Part shown: piece by piece, positions 10,130 through 21,720 of the stretch
Numbering within the stretch: the stretch's first letter is position 1
How the letters are laid out: the number at the start of each line of letters is the position of its first letter
From: Hetaerina americana
Lineage: Eukaryota; Arthropoda; Insecta; Odonata; Calopterygidae
DNA: 64,000 bases
Direction of reading: 5' to 3'
Assembly (NCBI GenBank): GCA_022747635.1
Contig: JAKTNV010000075.1
Span: 1,302,001-1,366,000, forward strand
Position numbers and translations under genes: made by a program
The notes under the pieces: generated by a model
What the model saw: only the letters and a program-made list of their open reading frames with translations
The model's database searches: none
What the model was told of the DNA's origin: nothing

Positions 10130-10640
10130 GAGGGAGTCTATTGCATTGAGTTTTCTCTTCATAGAAGTTGACACTAAAGAGAATTAGAGAAGTGGCATTG
10201 GACAATTAGGAAGTGCTGCTGTGACATAGTTGCATCAAGAAGAATAGCCTCTTCCCTGTTCCTCCTTTCTGCAGCAATCAGAAAAGACCTTAGTATTTGG
10301 CTGATTGTGCAGATTTGAATGCCTTTTTCCACCAGTTCTTCTTGGATTGCAGTGACGTAAGAGTCAATTGGAAGCCCTTGGATGATGGAGAACTTTTTTT
10401 TGCCTTCAGCTAATTGGAAGCTGAAATACTCCCGGTTGTTGTCAGCAAGGGCTTTGGTCACTATTCCGTGAGCTGCAGGATTTTGACACTGAATGCGAAT
10501 ATTATTACCTGTCATGTGGGAGAGAGGTTAGTAGATGATGGCGGAGTTAATTACTTTGCTTTTTTCTGCCCAGTCAGTGATGCTTTTTAGGAATATTGGT
10601 AAGATTTTTTGGTCCTGCGCTATGGGAGGCGGGGTTATTG
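10130..10640 (-). pseudogene. Element K: ORF1 with PRE_C2HC-like domain
   Basis: Read on the minus strand from 10640, this is a gag-like ORF1: LTGNNIRIQCQNPAAH-type start (printed frame MTGNNIRIQCQNPAAHGIVT from 10515), then FSIIQGLPIDSYVTAIQEEL and GIQICTISQILRSF. The pattern 'I-x-G-L-P-x-D ... I-x-x-E-L-x-x-x-G' is typical of the domain that precedes the zinc knuckles in Jockey-type ORF1 proteins. Its continuation lies at 2571-2456 and 2152-600, across the inserted copies A and B. Upstream it is cut by copy C at about 10670. Confidence 0.7.
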
Positions 10641-11251
10641 GATGGTGAGCTGCCCATTACAGTCAAAGAGGTGGTTGGATACTCCCACAGTATCCCTGCT
10701 TGTAGTAAGAGGCGATTAAAAGGGCGGGGAGAAAACCCCGAAAACAAACCCCTAGCCAGCAAGGGATGCGTCCGGACAGTGCTGTGGATCCACTGTCTAT
10801 GAGCGGCCATACCATCTGGCCTGCGATCCGCCCAGGTGTTTGCCGTGCCTGGAGACCCGTAAGGGAGAAAAGGGGATCCTGGAGGGTGAGCTTTCTGGTT
10901 CCCAGCAGGGTGTCGGATGCCCTGTATGGACCGGGGAGTGATACCCCTCTTCGGCCCCGGATTTCGTGTAAACGGGAGGCCGGGAGCTAGCCACTCCCGG
11001 TCAATCGGCTTCCGTCGCGTTTTCGCTCCGGTGGCGAGTGCCAAGGTTGTGGGGGTCTGCGTAGGGAGGTCGGAGATGTAAGGGTTTTGGTGGGCCCTTG
11101 CACCGAAGATCCACCCCGAAACAGACAACCACTCCAGAAGCGCTATATCCCTCGAGTTAGCCCTGGCGACCACTCCGGTTTGGCGGAGTGGCGTCCCAAA
11201 TGTGTGGCTCCGTGGCGGGTGGGGAGGCCGAGGGACGAATCATTTCTTATT

Positions 11252-12418
11252 ATGGAGGAAAAACCCTTTCCACCACTAAAAATATCCCGTCCGGACACCG
11301 GCGGGGGAGAAAAGTGTATCGGCGCATGTAAGCGCTATTTAATTATGTCTTGTGCAAAGGAAGGTGAGACCTTGAAAAAGGTTTCTCCCTTCTTAATTCG
11401 CAAAGTGTTATCACAGATTGTGCCTGGGGACCCAAAGAGCGTGAAGAAGCTCAGGGATGGTACACTACTTATAGAGACCCTGAACGACACACAGAGCGAA
11501 AAACTACTTGCTATGGGAACGCTCCATGACATTCCGATTAAGGTGGAGGTGCACCGCACTCTTAACACCTGTCGGGGAGTCATCAGTCACTACGACCTCC
11601 TATACGTGGACATCGAAGAAATCAAGAGAGAAATGTTCTCTCAGGGAGTGACTGATTGTCGTCGACTCACCACAAGGCGCAACGGAGAAAACGTAAACAG
11701 CACCTCCGTGATCTTGACGTTTGCGCGTGATAGACTACCCGACAAGGTGTTTGTGGGCTATGAATCGGTACCAGTGAGGCCATTCATCCCAAATCCCGTG
11801 CGTTGTTTCAAATGCCAACGGTTCGGCCATGTCGCGTCGCGCTGCGAGGGTAAGGCCACCTGCCCGCGCTGTGGCAAAGACGCGCACGAGGATAAAGAGT
11901 GCTCTTCGGAACCTCTTTGTGTCAATTGCGAGGGTACACACCCAGTGTACTCTCGTGATTGCCCGAAGATGAAAGAAGAGAGGAAAGTCATGGAGATAAA
12001 AACCCTTGAAAAAATCCCATATGCGGAAGCGAGGAGAAAATACAGGGCGCTAATCGCTCCAACTTTCTCCCGGTCCTTTGCTTCCGTTGCAACCACGCAA
12101 TGTGTAAAGTGTACCATCGCCACGCAGACGGATATACCGAAAGAATCCCCAATTGAAAACACGCAAGTGCCTAAACCCAAAAGGGTGAAGGAGGGAAAGA
12201 GTAAGGTGGACAAGGAGCCACCTACTCCTGTGGGCTCTTCAAAGAAGAGCCCACAAAAAACCACCAAGGGGAACACGCCAAAAGGGCGTGAGAATACACC
12301 TTCCCCGCCGCCTCCAGTGAAGCCAAAGAAGCCGGAGGTAATTGAAGAGGACCAGAGTATCTCTGATACTGAGGTCTTCGCAAACGAGTGGAAGAGGAAA
12401 CATCGCTTCAAGCGATAA
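11252..12418 (+). CDS. I-element ORF1 (gag-like), copy C
   Basis: Open frame of 388 residues with the same architecture as copy B: basic N-terminus, a folded middle part, three CCHC-type knuckles (about residues 185-198, 204-217, 223-237), then a P/K-rich tail. It would bind the element RNA in the particle that carries ORF2p. Differences from copy B are scattered single substitutions, none of them at a knuckle cysteine or histidine. The frame is open upstream to 11087; the start is placed at the ATG kept by all copies. Confidence 0.88.
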   Translation: MEEKPFPPLKISRPDTGGGEKCIGACKRYLIMSCAKEGETLKKVSPFLIRKVLSQIVPGDPKSVKKLRDGTLLIETLNDTQSEKLLAMGTLHDIPIKVEVHRTLNTCRGVISHYDLLYVDIEEIKREMFSQGVTDCRRLTTRRNGENVNSTSVILTFARDRLPDKVFVGYESVPVRPFIPNPVRCFKCQRFGHVASRCEGKATCPRCGKDAHEDKECSSEPLCVNCEGTHPVYSRDCPKMKEERKVMEIKTLEKIPYAEARRKYRALIAPTFSRSFASVATTQCVKCTIATQTDIPKESPIENTQVPKPKRVKEGKSKVDKEPPTPVGSSKKSPQKTTKGNTPKGRENTPSPPPPVKPKKPEVIEEDQSISDTEVFANEWKRKHRFKR

Positions 12419-12500
12419 CCTCAATAGAGTTGGTCATCTCCCTTTTTAGTCATCTTATTTATTTATATATTTATTTATTTATTTTAATTTAACACTTTAA

Positions 12501-15500
12501 ATGTGTTCCATTCTGCAGTGGATCTGCAATGGCTTTTATCGGCACAAGGAGGAGCTGGCCATTTTAATCCAAGATTTTAAACCCTCTTGTATTTGTCTCC
12601 AAGAGACCCATTTTAATGCTGAAGATAAGGGTATTCTGAAGGGGTTTACTGTTTTTAGAACGGATGACCTAAGTGGCCAACGAGCCCAAGGGGGAGTAGC
12701 AGTTGCGGCCCGTGAGGCCCTTTACACCTCGCGAGTCCAACTGAACTCTCCATTCCAGGCCGTCGCTGTCACGGTGCACACCCCTGAGAGGATGACGTTA
12801 TGCAACGTGTATCTGCCAGAGGGTGCACCGGTGACCCGCCTGAACCTTGAAGCCCTTGTCCACCAGCTTCCTCAGCCGTTCATTTTGATGGGAGATTTTA
12901 ATGCCCATGATCCTCTCTGGGGAGGGCCAGAAACCCAAAGCAATAGGAGAGGTCGAATTTTATCCAACTTTATTGAGGATTTTAACCTGTTTTTATTAAA
13001 TAGCGGCGAAAAAACCCGCTTTAACAGCTTTAATGGGGAATTCTCAGCAATAGATCTTTGTCTATGCTCGAGAAGTCTAGCCCCAAAGCTGAAAATGTCC
13101 ACCCACAACGATCTCTGTGGGAGTGACCATTTTCCTCTTCTACTCGTTAAGGAAGACTCTTCGCCCACCATTTCAAAACATCCGGAAAAGTGGCGTATTA
13201 ACCGTGCGGACTGGCCACTTTTCAAGCGCACGTTTACATATAAACACGACGCAAGTTTCGACGCGTTGCACAACGTCGATAAACTAAGTTCAGCGCTGTT
13301 GGCGGCAGCTACCAAAAGTATCCCTCGTACGTCCGGGAACATTAATCGAGCTCCTGTCCCTTGGTGGAACGGGGAATGCGACCGGGCGATTCGGGCGAGG
13401 AAAAAAGCATTGAGTATTTTTAGAAAATATCCCACGGCAACTAATCTGGCATCGTACCGCCGTCTGAGAGCGCGAGCTCGAAGGGCCGTGAAGGAGGCCA
13501 AGAGGGCTTCCTGGATAGAATACGTCTCTACCATCAACCATCGCACGCCACTTGGTCAGGTATGGGACAAAGTGAAGAAAATCTCCGGGTCCAAGGGCTC
13601 ATTTGTCATCTCGCCATTGCTTGTTGCTGGCCGGGTGGTTAATTCACCTGCCGAAATAAGCAACATATTTGCCAGTCAGTTCGCGGCCAATAGCAGTGAC
13701 GAGGGCTATGCCGCGGACTTTGCGAACCTGAAGAGGCGATGCGAGAGAGTCCCTCTCAATTTTGGTGCAGGTCCTACAAGCGAATATTACAATGAGCCTT
13801 TCACGTCCTGGGAGCTTAAATCCGCCATCGAAGACTCCCATTACACCTCGCCAGGGGCGGACGAAATCCACAACGCATTTCTCCGGAACATTCCGGAAAC
13901 TGCGATTGGGGAGGTCCTAAATACCCTCAACCAACTTTGGAACGAGGGCAGTTTTCCAAATGCCTGGCGAGAGTCCATCGTGATACCAATCCCAAAACAG
14001 GGCAAGGACAAAAATGACCCGAACAACTACCGTCCCATATCTCTCACCAGCTGCCTGTGCAAGGTGATGGAACGGATGGTAAACCGACGTCTCATGTGGT
14101 GCTTGGAGAGTCGACACCTGCTCTCCGACGCTCAGTGCGGCTTTCGGCGTGGCAGGTCCACGACAGACCATCTGGTGCGCACTGAGAACTTCATCCAGGA
14201 AGCCTTTCTCCACCGTCAACACGTCATAGCAGTCTTCTTCGACCTGGAGAAGGCCTATGATAGTGTGTGGCGATGGAGAATCCTCAACACGCTCCACAAG
14301 TGGGGATTTAGAGGCAACATGGCCCTATTTATCAGGAATTTTTTAACAAACCGTCTTTTTAAAGTAAGAACTGGGAAGCACTTTTCCCGATCTTTTTCAC
14401 AGGAGAACGGGGTACCCCAGGGTTCAGTACTGAGCGTGACGTTATTTGCCATCGCCATCAACGACGTGGTGGAATGCATCAATGCCCCGGTGATGGCATC
14501 GCTCTATGTGGACGACCTAGCCATATTTTGCCGGTCGACACGACTGCCAAACGCTTCCAGGCAAGCCCAGGTGACTCTAAACAAACTGGGAGAGTGGTCG
14601 CGAAAGAACGGATTTCGTTTCTCCATGGAGAAAACGAAATGCGTGCACTTTCACCGTCTTCGCGGTTACCACGTTACCCCGACCCTAACCCTGTTGGGTA
14701 GGATTCTTCCATTTGTGGAGTCCGTCCGCTTTCTCGGCATGATCCTGGACCAAAAGCTGAACTGGCGGGAGCATATCCGCGTGTTACGCGAGAGGTGTCG
14801 CCAAACCCTCAACGTTTTAAAGTTTTTAACTCACTCCACTTGGGGAGCAGACCGCACCACCATGCTTTTATTGTACAGAGGCTTGGTGCGATCCAAACTG
14901 GACTATGGTTCCATAGTGTATTCCTCAGCACAAGTGTCTTACTTGAGACCACTCACATGTGTCCACAATGCTGGGATACGGTTGGCCACCGGGGCATTTA
15001 GAACAAGCCCAGTCCCAAGCTTACTTGCAGACGCAGGGGAGCCTCCGTTGGAAACCCGCAGGATGATTTTAATGGGCAACTATGCCTGTAAAATTTTGTC
15101 AGAGACAATCCACCCTTGTTTTAACATAGTTTTTAACCAACGGTTTTTAGACTTATTTAACAGGCGGAGAAGGGCAACTAGGCCCTTTGCCGTTCGTTTT
15201 AATGATTTTATTAATTAGGTAAATTTTACATTTCCTCAAATATGCCCCGTCTCCTATGCTAAGTATCCGCCTTGGTTAACACCAATGCCGGATATTAAAC
15301 TCATTGCCAGTGCACGCCGCAAAGCCAAGACGACCGATTCCGAATACCAGCAGCTCTTTAGTGCCGTCCTCAGCTCACTTTCTGACTTTGTCCCAGTCTA
15401 CACCGACGGGTCAAAGTCAGAATCTGCATGTGCCTATGCGGTCGTGTCCCACTACCATGGAGTCGTGAGGAAAAAACTGCACACTTCTTGCAGCATTTTC

Positions 15501-16202
15501 ACAGCCGAGCTGTCAGCCATAAGGACGGCCCTAGGAGAAATAAAAGAAAGCAATGGCTCTTTCCTCATCTGCACCGACTCGTTGAGCGCCCTAAAATCTT
15601 TATCGGTCTTTGCACCTGTGCACCCGATAGTCCAGGAGATCCATTATACCCTGTTGTCCCTTCAGAGAAAGGGGAACAGGGTCTCCTTTATATGGACTCC
15701 TGGTCACGTCGGCATAAGAGGCAACGAAAAAGCTGACCAGGCAGCGAAGGATGCCCTTCGACAACCCGAGACCGACTCCACCTTGGTTCCAATGGAGGAC
15801 GTGAAGGCCGCCTTGCGGAACTCGGTCCTGCATCAGTGGAAGGAGACTTGGCAGTCTCTGCAAAATAATAAACTCAGGGCAATAAAACCGGTCGTTTCAC
15901 CATGGTCCTCTTCCATCCGGAAAATTCGGAGGGAAGAGGTCATGATTACGCGCCTGAGAATAGGACACTCTGCCCTCACTCATTCGTACCTCTTTGCGGA
16001 GGTAAAAGAACAGCCCCGCTGCAATGAGTGTTTCCAACCCCTGACGATAAAACATATCCTGACGGAATGTAGAACATACCAATGGGCCAGAGACATGTTG
16101 AAGATAAGGGGAGACTTAAGAAATATTTTAGGGGATGACTCTGGGTCTATAAACCGAGTCTTAAGGTTTTTAAGGTATACTGGTTTAATGGGGCAGCTTT
16201 AG
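12501..16202 (+). pseudogene. I-element ORF2, copy C, single internal stop codon
   Basis: One frame of 1,234 codons is interrupted only by a TAG at 15216-15218, where copies B and E have sense codons. Endonuclease: E35 in LQETHF, GDFNAH at 131-136, SDHFP at about 208-212; the first motif reads WICNG rather than WNCNG (residue 8, N to I), and that asparagine is a metal-site residue in APE-type nucleases. RT: DLEKAYD, GVPQGSVL and YVDD at 669-672 (YVDD rather than the commoner YADD). RNase H: D969, E1003, D1026, H1069 and D1079. A CNECFQPLTIKHILTEC motif lies near the C-terminus. The stop falls between RT and RNase H, so a protein of 905 residues without RNase H would be made. Confidence 0.92.
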
Positions 16203-16408
16203 CTTTGGAGCTCATAATTTTAATGCTTTTGATTTTAACATTTTCCTTTTTTTTTTTTTGTTTATATTATTTATTTATATATTTATTCGTATTTATTTGT
16301 TTACTTATTCCTAGTTTAAAAGGAACATAAGTTTTACGTAATGACAGTGGTGCAAAATGACCATAGCTGTCGACGCACCCTACAAACCCCTAAAACTAAC
16401 TAACTAAC

Positions 16409-17880
16409 GAGAGTCTTACTTGAGACCACTCACATGTGTCCACAATGCTGGGATACGGTTGGCCACCGGGGCATTTAGAACAAGCCCAGTCCCAAGCTTA
16501 CTTGCAGACGCAGGGGAGCCTCCGTTGGAAACCCGCAGGATGATTTTAATGGGCAACTATGCCTGTAAAATTTTATCGGATACAATCCACCCTTGTTTTA
16601 ACATAGTTTTTAACCAACGGTTTTTAGACTTATTTAACAGGCGGAGAAGAACAACTAGGCCCTTTGCCGTTCATTTTAATGAATTTATTAATGAGGTAAA
16701 TTTTACATTTCCTCAAATATGCCCCGTCTCCTATGCTAAGTATCCGCCTTGGTAAACACCAATGCCGGATATTAAACTCATTGCCAGTGCACGCCGCAAA
16801 GCCAAAACGACCGATTCCGAATACCAGCAGATCTTCAGTGCCGTCCTCAGCTCACTTTCTGACTTTGTCCCAGTCTACACCGACGGGTCAAAGTCAGAAT
16901 CTGCATGTGCCTATGCGGTCGTGTCCCACTACCATGGAGTCGTGAGGAAAAAACTGCACACTTCTTGCAGCATTTTCACAGCCGAGCTGTCAGCCATAAG
17001 GACGGCCCTAGGAGAAATAAAAGAAAGCAATGGCTCTTTCCTCATCTGCACAGACTCGTTGAGCGCCCTGAAATCTTTATCGGTCTTTGCACCTCTGCAC
17101 CCGATAATCCAGGAGATCCATTATACCCTGTTGTCCCTTCAGAGAAAGGGGAACAGGGTCTGCTTTATATGGACTCCTGGTCACGTCGGCATAAGAGGTA
17201 ACGAAAAAGCTGACCAGGCAGCGAAGGACGCCCTTCGACAACCCGAGACCGACTCCACCTTGGTTCCAATGGAGGACGTAAAGGCCGCCTTGCGGAACTC
17301 GGTCCTGCATCAGTGGAAGGAGACTTGGCAGTCTCTGCAAAATAATAAACTCAGGGCAATAAAACCGGTCGTTTCACCATGGTCCTCTTCCATCCGGAAA
17401 ATTCGGAGGGAAGAGGTCATGATTACGCGCCTGAGAATAGGACACTCTGCCCTCACTCATTCGTACCTCTTTGCGGAGGTAAAAGAACAGCCCCGCTGCA
17501 ATGAGTGTTTCCAACCCCTGACGATAAAACATATCCTGACGGAATGTAGAACATACCAATGGGCCAGAGACATGTTGAAGATAAGGGGAGACTTAAGAAA
17601 TATTTTAGGGGATGACTCTGGGTCTATAAACCGAGTCTTAAGGTTTTTAAGGTATACTGGTTTAATGGGGCAGCTTTAGCTTTGGAGCTCATAATTTTAA
17701 TGCTTTTGATTTTAACATTTTCCTTTTTTTTTTTTTGTTTATATTATTTATTTATATATTTATTCGTATTTATTTGTTTACTTATTCCTAGTTTAAAAGG
17801 AACATAAGTTTTACGTTATGACAGTGGTGCAAAATGACCATAGCTGTCGATGCACCCTACAAACTCCTAAAACTACTACT
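16409..17880 (+). mobile_element. I-clade LINE copy E, 5'-truncated
   Basis: It begins abruptly at GAGAGTCTTACTTGAGACC, equivalent to the end of the RT region (8786 in copy B, 14933 in copy C). It continues through RNase H and the 3' UTR to a CTA repeat ending near 17880. 5' truncation is the usual result of target-primed reverse transcription. It follows the AACT tail of copy C directly and is followed directly by copy D. Confidence 0.9.
16762..17679 (+). pseudogene. Copy E ORF2 C-terminal part (RNase H)
   Basis: The open stretch of 305 codons contains the whole RNase H domain (YTDGSKSES, FTAELSAIRTAL, CTDSLSAL, TPGHVGIRGNEKAD) and the terminal CNECFQPL...H...C motif. It is separated from the 111-codon RT-end frame (16420-16755) by a single TAA (TATCCGCCTTGGTAA against TTGGTTAAC in copy C). 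The 3' UTR carries the same T-run as copy C, so C and E are close relatives. Confidence 0.85.
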
Positions 17881-18136
17881 ACCGGTCAATCGGCTTCCGT
17901 CACATTTTTGCTCCGGTGGTGAGTGCCAAGGTTGTGGGGGTCTGCGTAGGGAGGTCGGAGATGTAAGGGTTTTGGTGGGCCCTTGTATCGAAGATCCACC
18001 CCGAAACAGACAACCACTCCTAAAGCGCTATATCCCTCGAGTTAGCCCTGGCGACCGCTCCGGTTTGGCGGAGTGGCGTCCCAAATGTGTGGCTCTGTGG
18101 CGGGTGGGGAGGCCGAGGGACGAATCATTTATTATT

Positions 18137-19299
18137 ATGGAGGAAAAACCCTTTCCACCACTAAAAAGATCCCGTCCGGACACCGGCGGGGGAGAAAAGT
18201 GTATTGGCGCATGTAAGCGCTATATAATTATGTCTTGTGCAAAGGAAGGTGAGACCTTGAAAAAGGTTTCTCCTTTCTTAATTCGCAGTGTTGTCACAGA
18301 TTGTGCCTGGGGACCCAAAGAGCGTGAAGAAGCTCAGGGATGGTACACTTCTTATAGAGACCCTGAACGATACACAGAGCGAAAAACTGCTAGCTATGGG
18401 AATGCTCCATGACATTCCGATTAAGGTGGAGGTGCACCGCACTCTTAACACCTGTCGGGGAGTCATCAGTCACTACGACCTCCTATATGTGGACATCGAC
18501 GAGAATCAAGAGAGAAATGTTCTCTCAGGGAGTGACGGATTGTCGTCGACTCACCACGAGGCGCAACGGAGAAAACGTGAACAGCACCTCCGTGATCTTC
18601 ACGTTTGCGCGTGATAGACTACCCGACAAGGTGTTTGTGGGCTATGAATCGGTACCAGTGAGGCCATTCATCCCAAATCCCGTGCGTTGTTTCAAATGCC
18701 AACGGTTCGGCCATGTCGCGTCGCGCTGCGAGGGTAAGGCCACCTGCCCGCGCTGTGGCAAAGACGCGCACGAGGATAAAGAGTGCTCTTCGGAACCTCT
18801 TTGTGTCAATTGCGAGGGTACACACCCAGTGTACTCTCGTGATTGCCCGAAGATGAAAGAAGAGAGGAAAGTCATGGAGATAAAAACACTGGAAAAAATC
18901 CCATATGCGGAAGCGAGGAGGAAATACAGGGCGCTAATCGCCCCAACTTTCTCCCGGTCCTTTGCTTCCGTTGCAACCACGCCATGTGTAAAGTGTACCA
19001 TCGCCACGCAGACAGAGATCCCGAAAGAATCCCCAATGGACACGCAAGTGCCTAAACCCAAAAGGGTAAAGGACACAAAGAATAAGGTGGACAAGGAGCC
19101 ACCCACTCCTGTGGGCCCTTCAAAGAAGAGCCCACAAAAAACCACCAAGGGGAACACACCAAAAGGGCGCGAGAATACACCTTCCCCACCGCCTCCAGTC
19201 AAGCCAAAGAAGCCGGAGGTAATTGAAGAGGACCAGAGTATCTCTGATACTGAGGTCCTGGCAAGCGAGTGGAAGAGGAAACATCGCTTCAAGCGATAA
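18137..19299 (+). pseudogene. Copy D ORF1, two frameshifts
   Basis: Same protein as copies B and C, but with a 2-nt deletion near 18287 (shared with copy A) and a small insertion near 18499-18505 (GACGAGAATC against GAAGAAATC). All three zinc knuckles are still readable downstream (18688-18846), as is the P/K-rich tail. Confidence 0.85.
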
Positions 19300-19385
19300 C
19301 CTCAATAGAGTTGGTCATCTCCCTTTTTAGTCAACTTATTTATTTATATATTTATTTATTTATTTATTTTAATTTAACACTTTAA

Positions 19386-19874
19386 ATGTGTTCCATTCTG
19401 CAGTGGAACTGCAATGGTTTTTATCGGCACAAGGAGGAGCTGGCCATTTTAATCCAAGATTTTAAACCCTCTTGTATTTGTCTCCAAGACACCCATTTTA
19501 AGGCTGAAGATAAGGGTATTTAAAGGGGTTCACTGTTTATAGAATGGATGACCTAAGTGGCCAACGAGCCCAAGGGGGAGTAGCAGTTGCGGCCCGTGAG
19601 GCCCTTTACACCTCCCGAGTCCAACTGAACTCTCCATTCCTAGCCGTCGCTGTCACGGTGCACACCCCTGAGAGGATGACGTTATGCAACGTGTATCTGC
19701 CAGAGGGTGCACCGGTGACCTGCCTGAACCTTGAAGCCCTTGTCCGCCAGCTTCCTCAGCCGTTCATTTTAATGGGAGATTTTAATGCCCATGATCCTCT
19801 CTGGGGAGGGCCAGAAACCCAAAGTAATAGGAGAGGTCGAATTTTATCCAACTTTATTGAGGATTTTAACCTTT
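19386..19874 (+). pseudogene. Copy D ORF2 start (endonuclease, incomplete)
   Basis: The endonuclease begins MCSILQWNCNGF (catalytic asparagine kept). It loses frame at 19518-19525, where GGTATTCTGAAG has become GGTATTTAAAG. It then continues to GDFNAHDPLWGG and FIEDFNL before being cut at 19874. No RT is present. Confidence 0.85.
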
Positions 19875-19979
19875 GAGGGGGACCGAGGAAGGACCTCATT
19901 CCTCGGTCCCCCTCCATTGCCCCCCCTCTCTCTTCCTCTGCCTTTCGGTTTCCACCAAGGAGAAGAGGAAGAGAGAGGG
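19875..19979. other. Two consecutive strong hairpins at the broken end of copy D
   Basis: First hairpin: 16-bp perfect arms 19875-19890 (GAGGGGGACCGAGGAA) and 19899-19914, with an 8-nt loop. Second hairpin: 16-bp perfect arms 19924-19939 (CCCTCTCTCTTCCTCT) and 19964-19979, with a 24-nt loop. The sequence after copy D is otherwise unrecognised. They could be terminal structures of an unknown element that joined or removed the 3' part of copy D. Confidence 0.75.
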
Positions 19980-20700
19980 TGAAAAAGATGATGATGTAAT
20001 ATATTGATACCAATCGTAAAATAAAAATTTTATATGGAGGAAAAGTTCTGCGATCAGTTATTCAAGACATTAAGTAGTCTGTCCATCTTCCTCATATAGC
20101 TGACATGATTCTAAAAGTGTTTTGAATCATGTTGGATGGCTGACCTGTGGAGTTATGTAACTGTTGAAACAATTCCTTTTCAATTCAGCACATTTTGATC
20201 TTAACTGTGAAAATTTAGCACAATCGGATTGCAATCCAGTTGGCTTACATAATTTGTGCCGTTATTTCATCATACTAATTAAACTTTTCAGTTAAAGCTG
20301 AACCACCTTGGAAAACTACTAGTTTTACGAGTGACAATTGGAGTAAACAACTGGATGCCATGATTTAGAATATCATAAAAGTAATTAAAAGCCTCATTTG
20401 CATCTAGATCAATGATGAATATCCAATAAGTAATTTTTAAGAGCAAAAAAATCACATTTCTTAAAGTTTCTTTGTCATACTGTGCAGCATCCTGATAACA
20501 GCAGAAATAGCATTACAGTTTGACGAGTCAACTTTGCCAGGTAATGAATCTGTGCTTCTAGCTTGTGTACACTTTATTAAAGATAAAAGTCTATCTCAAG
20601 ACTTGTGGTTTACGAGGCAATTAGAAACTGACCTTAAATGGGAGTCAATATTTTGTATTGTAGAGTAGTTCTTCATGGACAAAAAAGCACTTGCAAAAGG
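19980..20700. other. AT-rich stretch, nothing recognised
   Basis: No open frame of note, no recognisable repeat and no RNA gene seen. It may belong to the unknown element behind the two hairpins or be host spacer. Confidence 0.5.
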
Positions 20701-20709
20701 GTTTGTGTG

Positions 20710-21720
20710 TGAGTGCGATTCACGAGAGTGAAACTATGTGATCTTAATACGGCTTCCGGCCGTGGTAATCATTCAATATTACTAACAAAGCTAGAATATT
20801 ATGGTTTTAAGAGAGTTGCACTGAAACTAATAGTGTCATGTGTGAATGATCACCACCAATTGGTTGAACTTGATGGCTGTCGATCTGCCGCTCTCTAAGT
20901 AAAATGTGGTGTACCACAGGGCTCTGCACTTGGCCCAGTCAGTATTATTCATCATCATGATTAATGATTTGCTCTGTTATATGAAACCTATATGAGGATG
21001 ACACTACTTCTGTGCAAAAATGTCAACTTTCAGAAGATGCAAAGGTATGACAGAGCACTGCCCATAGACAGGCTAAGGAATGGTTTGATGTTAATCATTT
21101 AAATTTAAATACTAACAAAACTCAACATATTGTGAGCAGTCTTAAATCAACTGGGAGACTCACATCAGTCAGACCTGTAATAAACTGGAGTACAGCTGTT
21201 TATATGTTAAGAAAGCTCAACTTTCTCATTTCAAATGAGTATCGGTTGACACTTCACCATGCCTTCTTTCAATGTCATTTGAATCATGGTGTTATGGGGT
21301 CATTCCCCGCGTGTTAAACCAATCTTGCTACTACAAAGAGCTATTCGCTCTCTTGCTAATATACCATCACATGATTCCTGCAAAACTTTTTTATTAGGTA
21401 TGGAATCATGATTTTATTTAGTTTATATATCTTTAAGGCTCTGATTCATGTGAAATTTAATCTAGAAACTTAACAATTAAGATCTAACATCCATAACTAC
21501 TCCCCAAGAGGCAAATAAAATCTAAATACCACTAATTGTGGATTGTCATCAACTTACAACACATTTCTTAATATGAACATACGACTGTATAACTATCTGC
21601 CTACTCAGCTGAAATCAGACTATCCAGAGATTCAAGAATAGGGTACCTGGTTACTTGCTCACCCACTTTATTCATTTGATGAATTCTTTTGGGACTATCT
21701 TCATCATATTTAAGAACTTA
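20710..21720 (+). pseudogene. Degraded non-LTR reverse transcriptase (C-terminal half)
   Basis: Pieces in shifting frames read ILLTKLEYYGFKRVALKLI, then CGVPQGSALGP (RT block before the catalytic site), an INDLL stretch, a decayed DDTTS, a 'RTGRLT...VINWSTA' stretch, RAIRSLANIP, and near 21490 NIHNYSPRG...LNTTNCGL. The last stretch matches the HNYDTR region of the minus-strand RT at 36.8-37.1 kb. This is the C-terminal half of a CR1/Jockey-superfamily RT with many stops. The exact clade is uncertain. Confidence 0.7.

Larger units (their letters stand above)
10673..16408 (+). mobile_element. I-clade LINE copy C, best preserved copy
   Basis: The full-length copy has a leader homologous to that of copy B from ATACTCCC, an open ORF1, an ORF2 interrupted by a single stop codon, and a 3' UTR with a terminal block ending in AACTAACTAACTAAC (about 16393-16408). 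Copy E starts immediately after the tail, without host sequence between. Upstream lies element K. No convincing target duplication is visible because both neighbours are elements. Confidence 0.92.
17881..19874 (+). mobile_element. I-clade LINE copy D, truncated at both ends
   Basis: It starts in the leader at CCGGTCAATCGGCTTCCG (compare 11004 in copy C) right after the CTA tail of copy E, and runs through ORF1 and the spacer into the endonuclease. It stops at GAGGATTTTAACCT (19873), where an unrelated hairpin-rich sequence begins. Loss of the 3' part is unusual for a LINE and points to later deletion or recombination. Confidence 0.88.

Noticed and set aside
12872..13546. 224-codon minus-strand frame, and the 126-codon minus-strand frames at 3764-4144, 7761-8141 and 13917-14297
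   Set aside because: Antisense to ORF2; no domain. They are a by-product of codon use in the sense frame.
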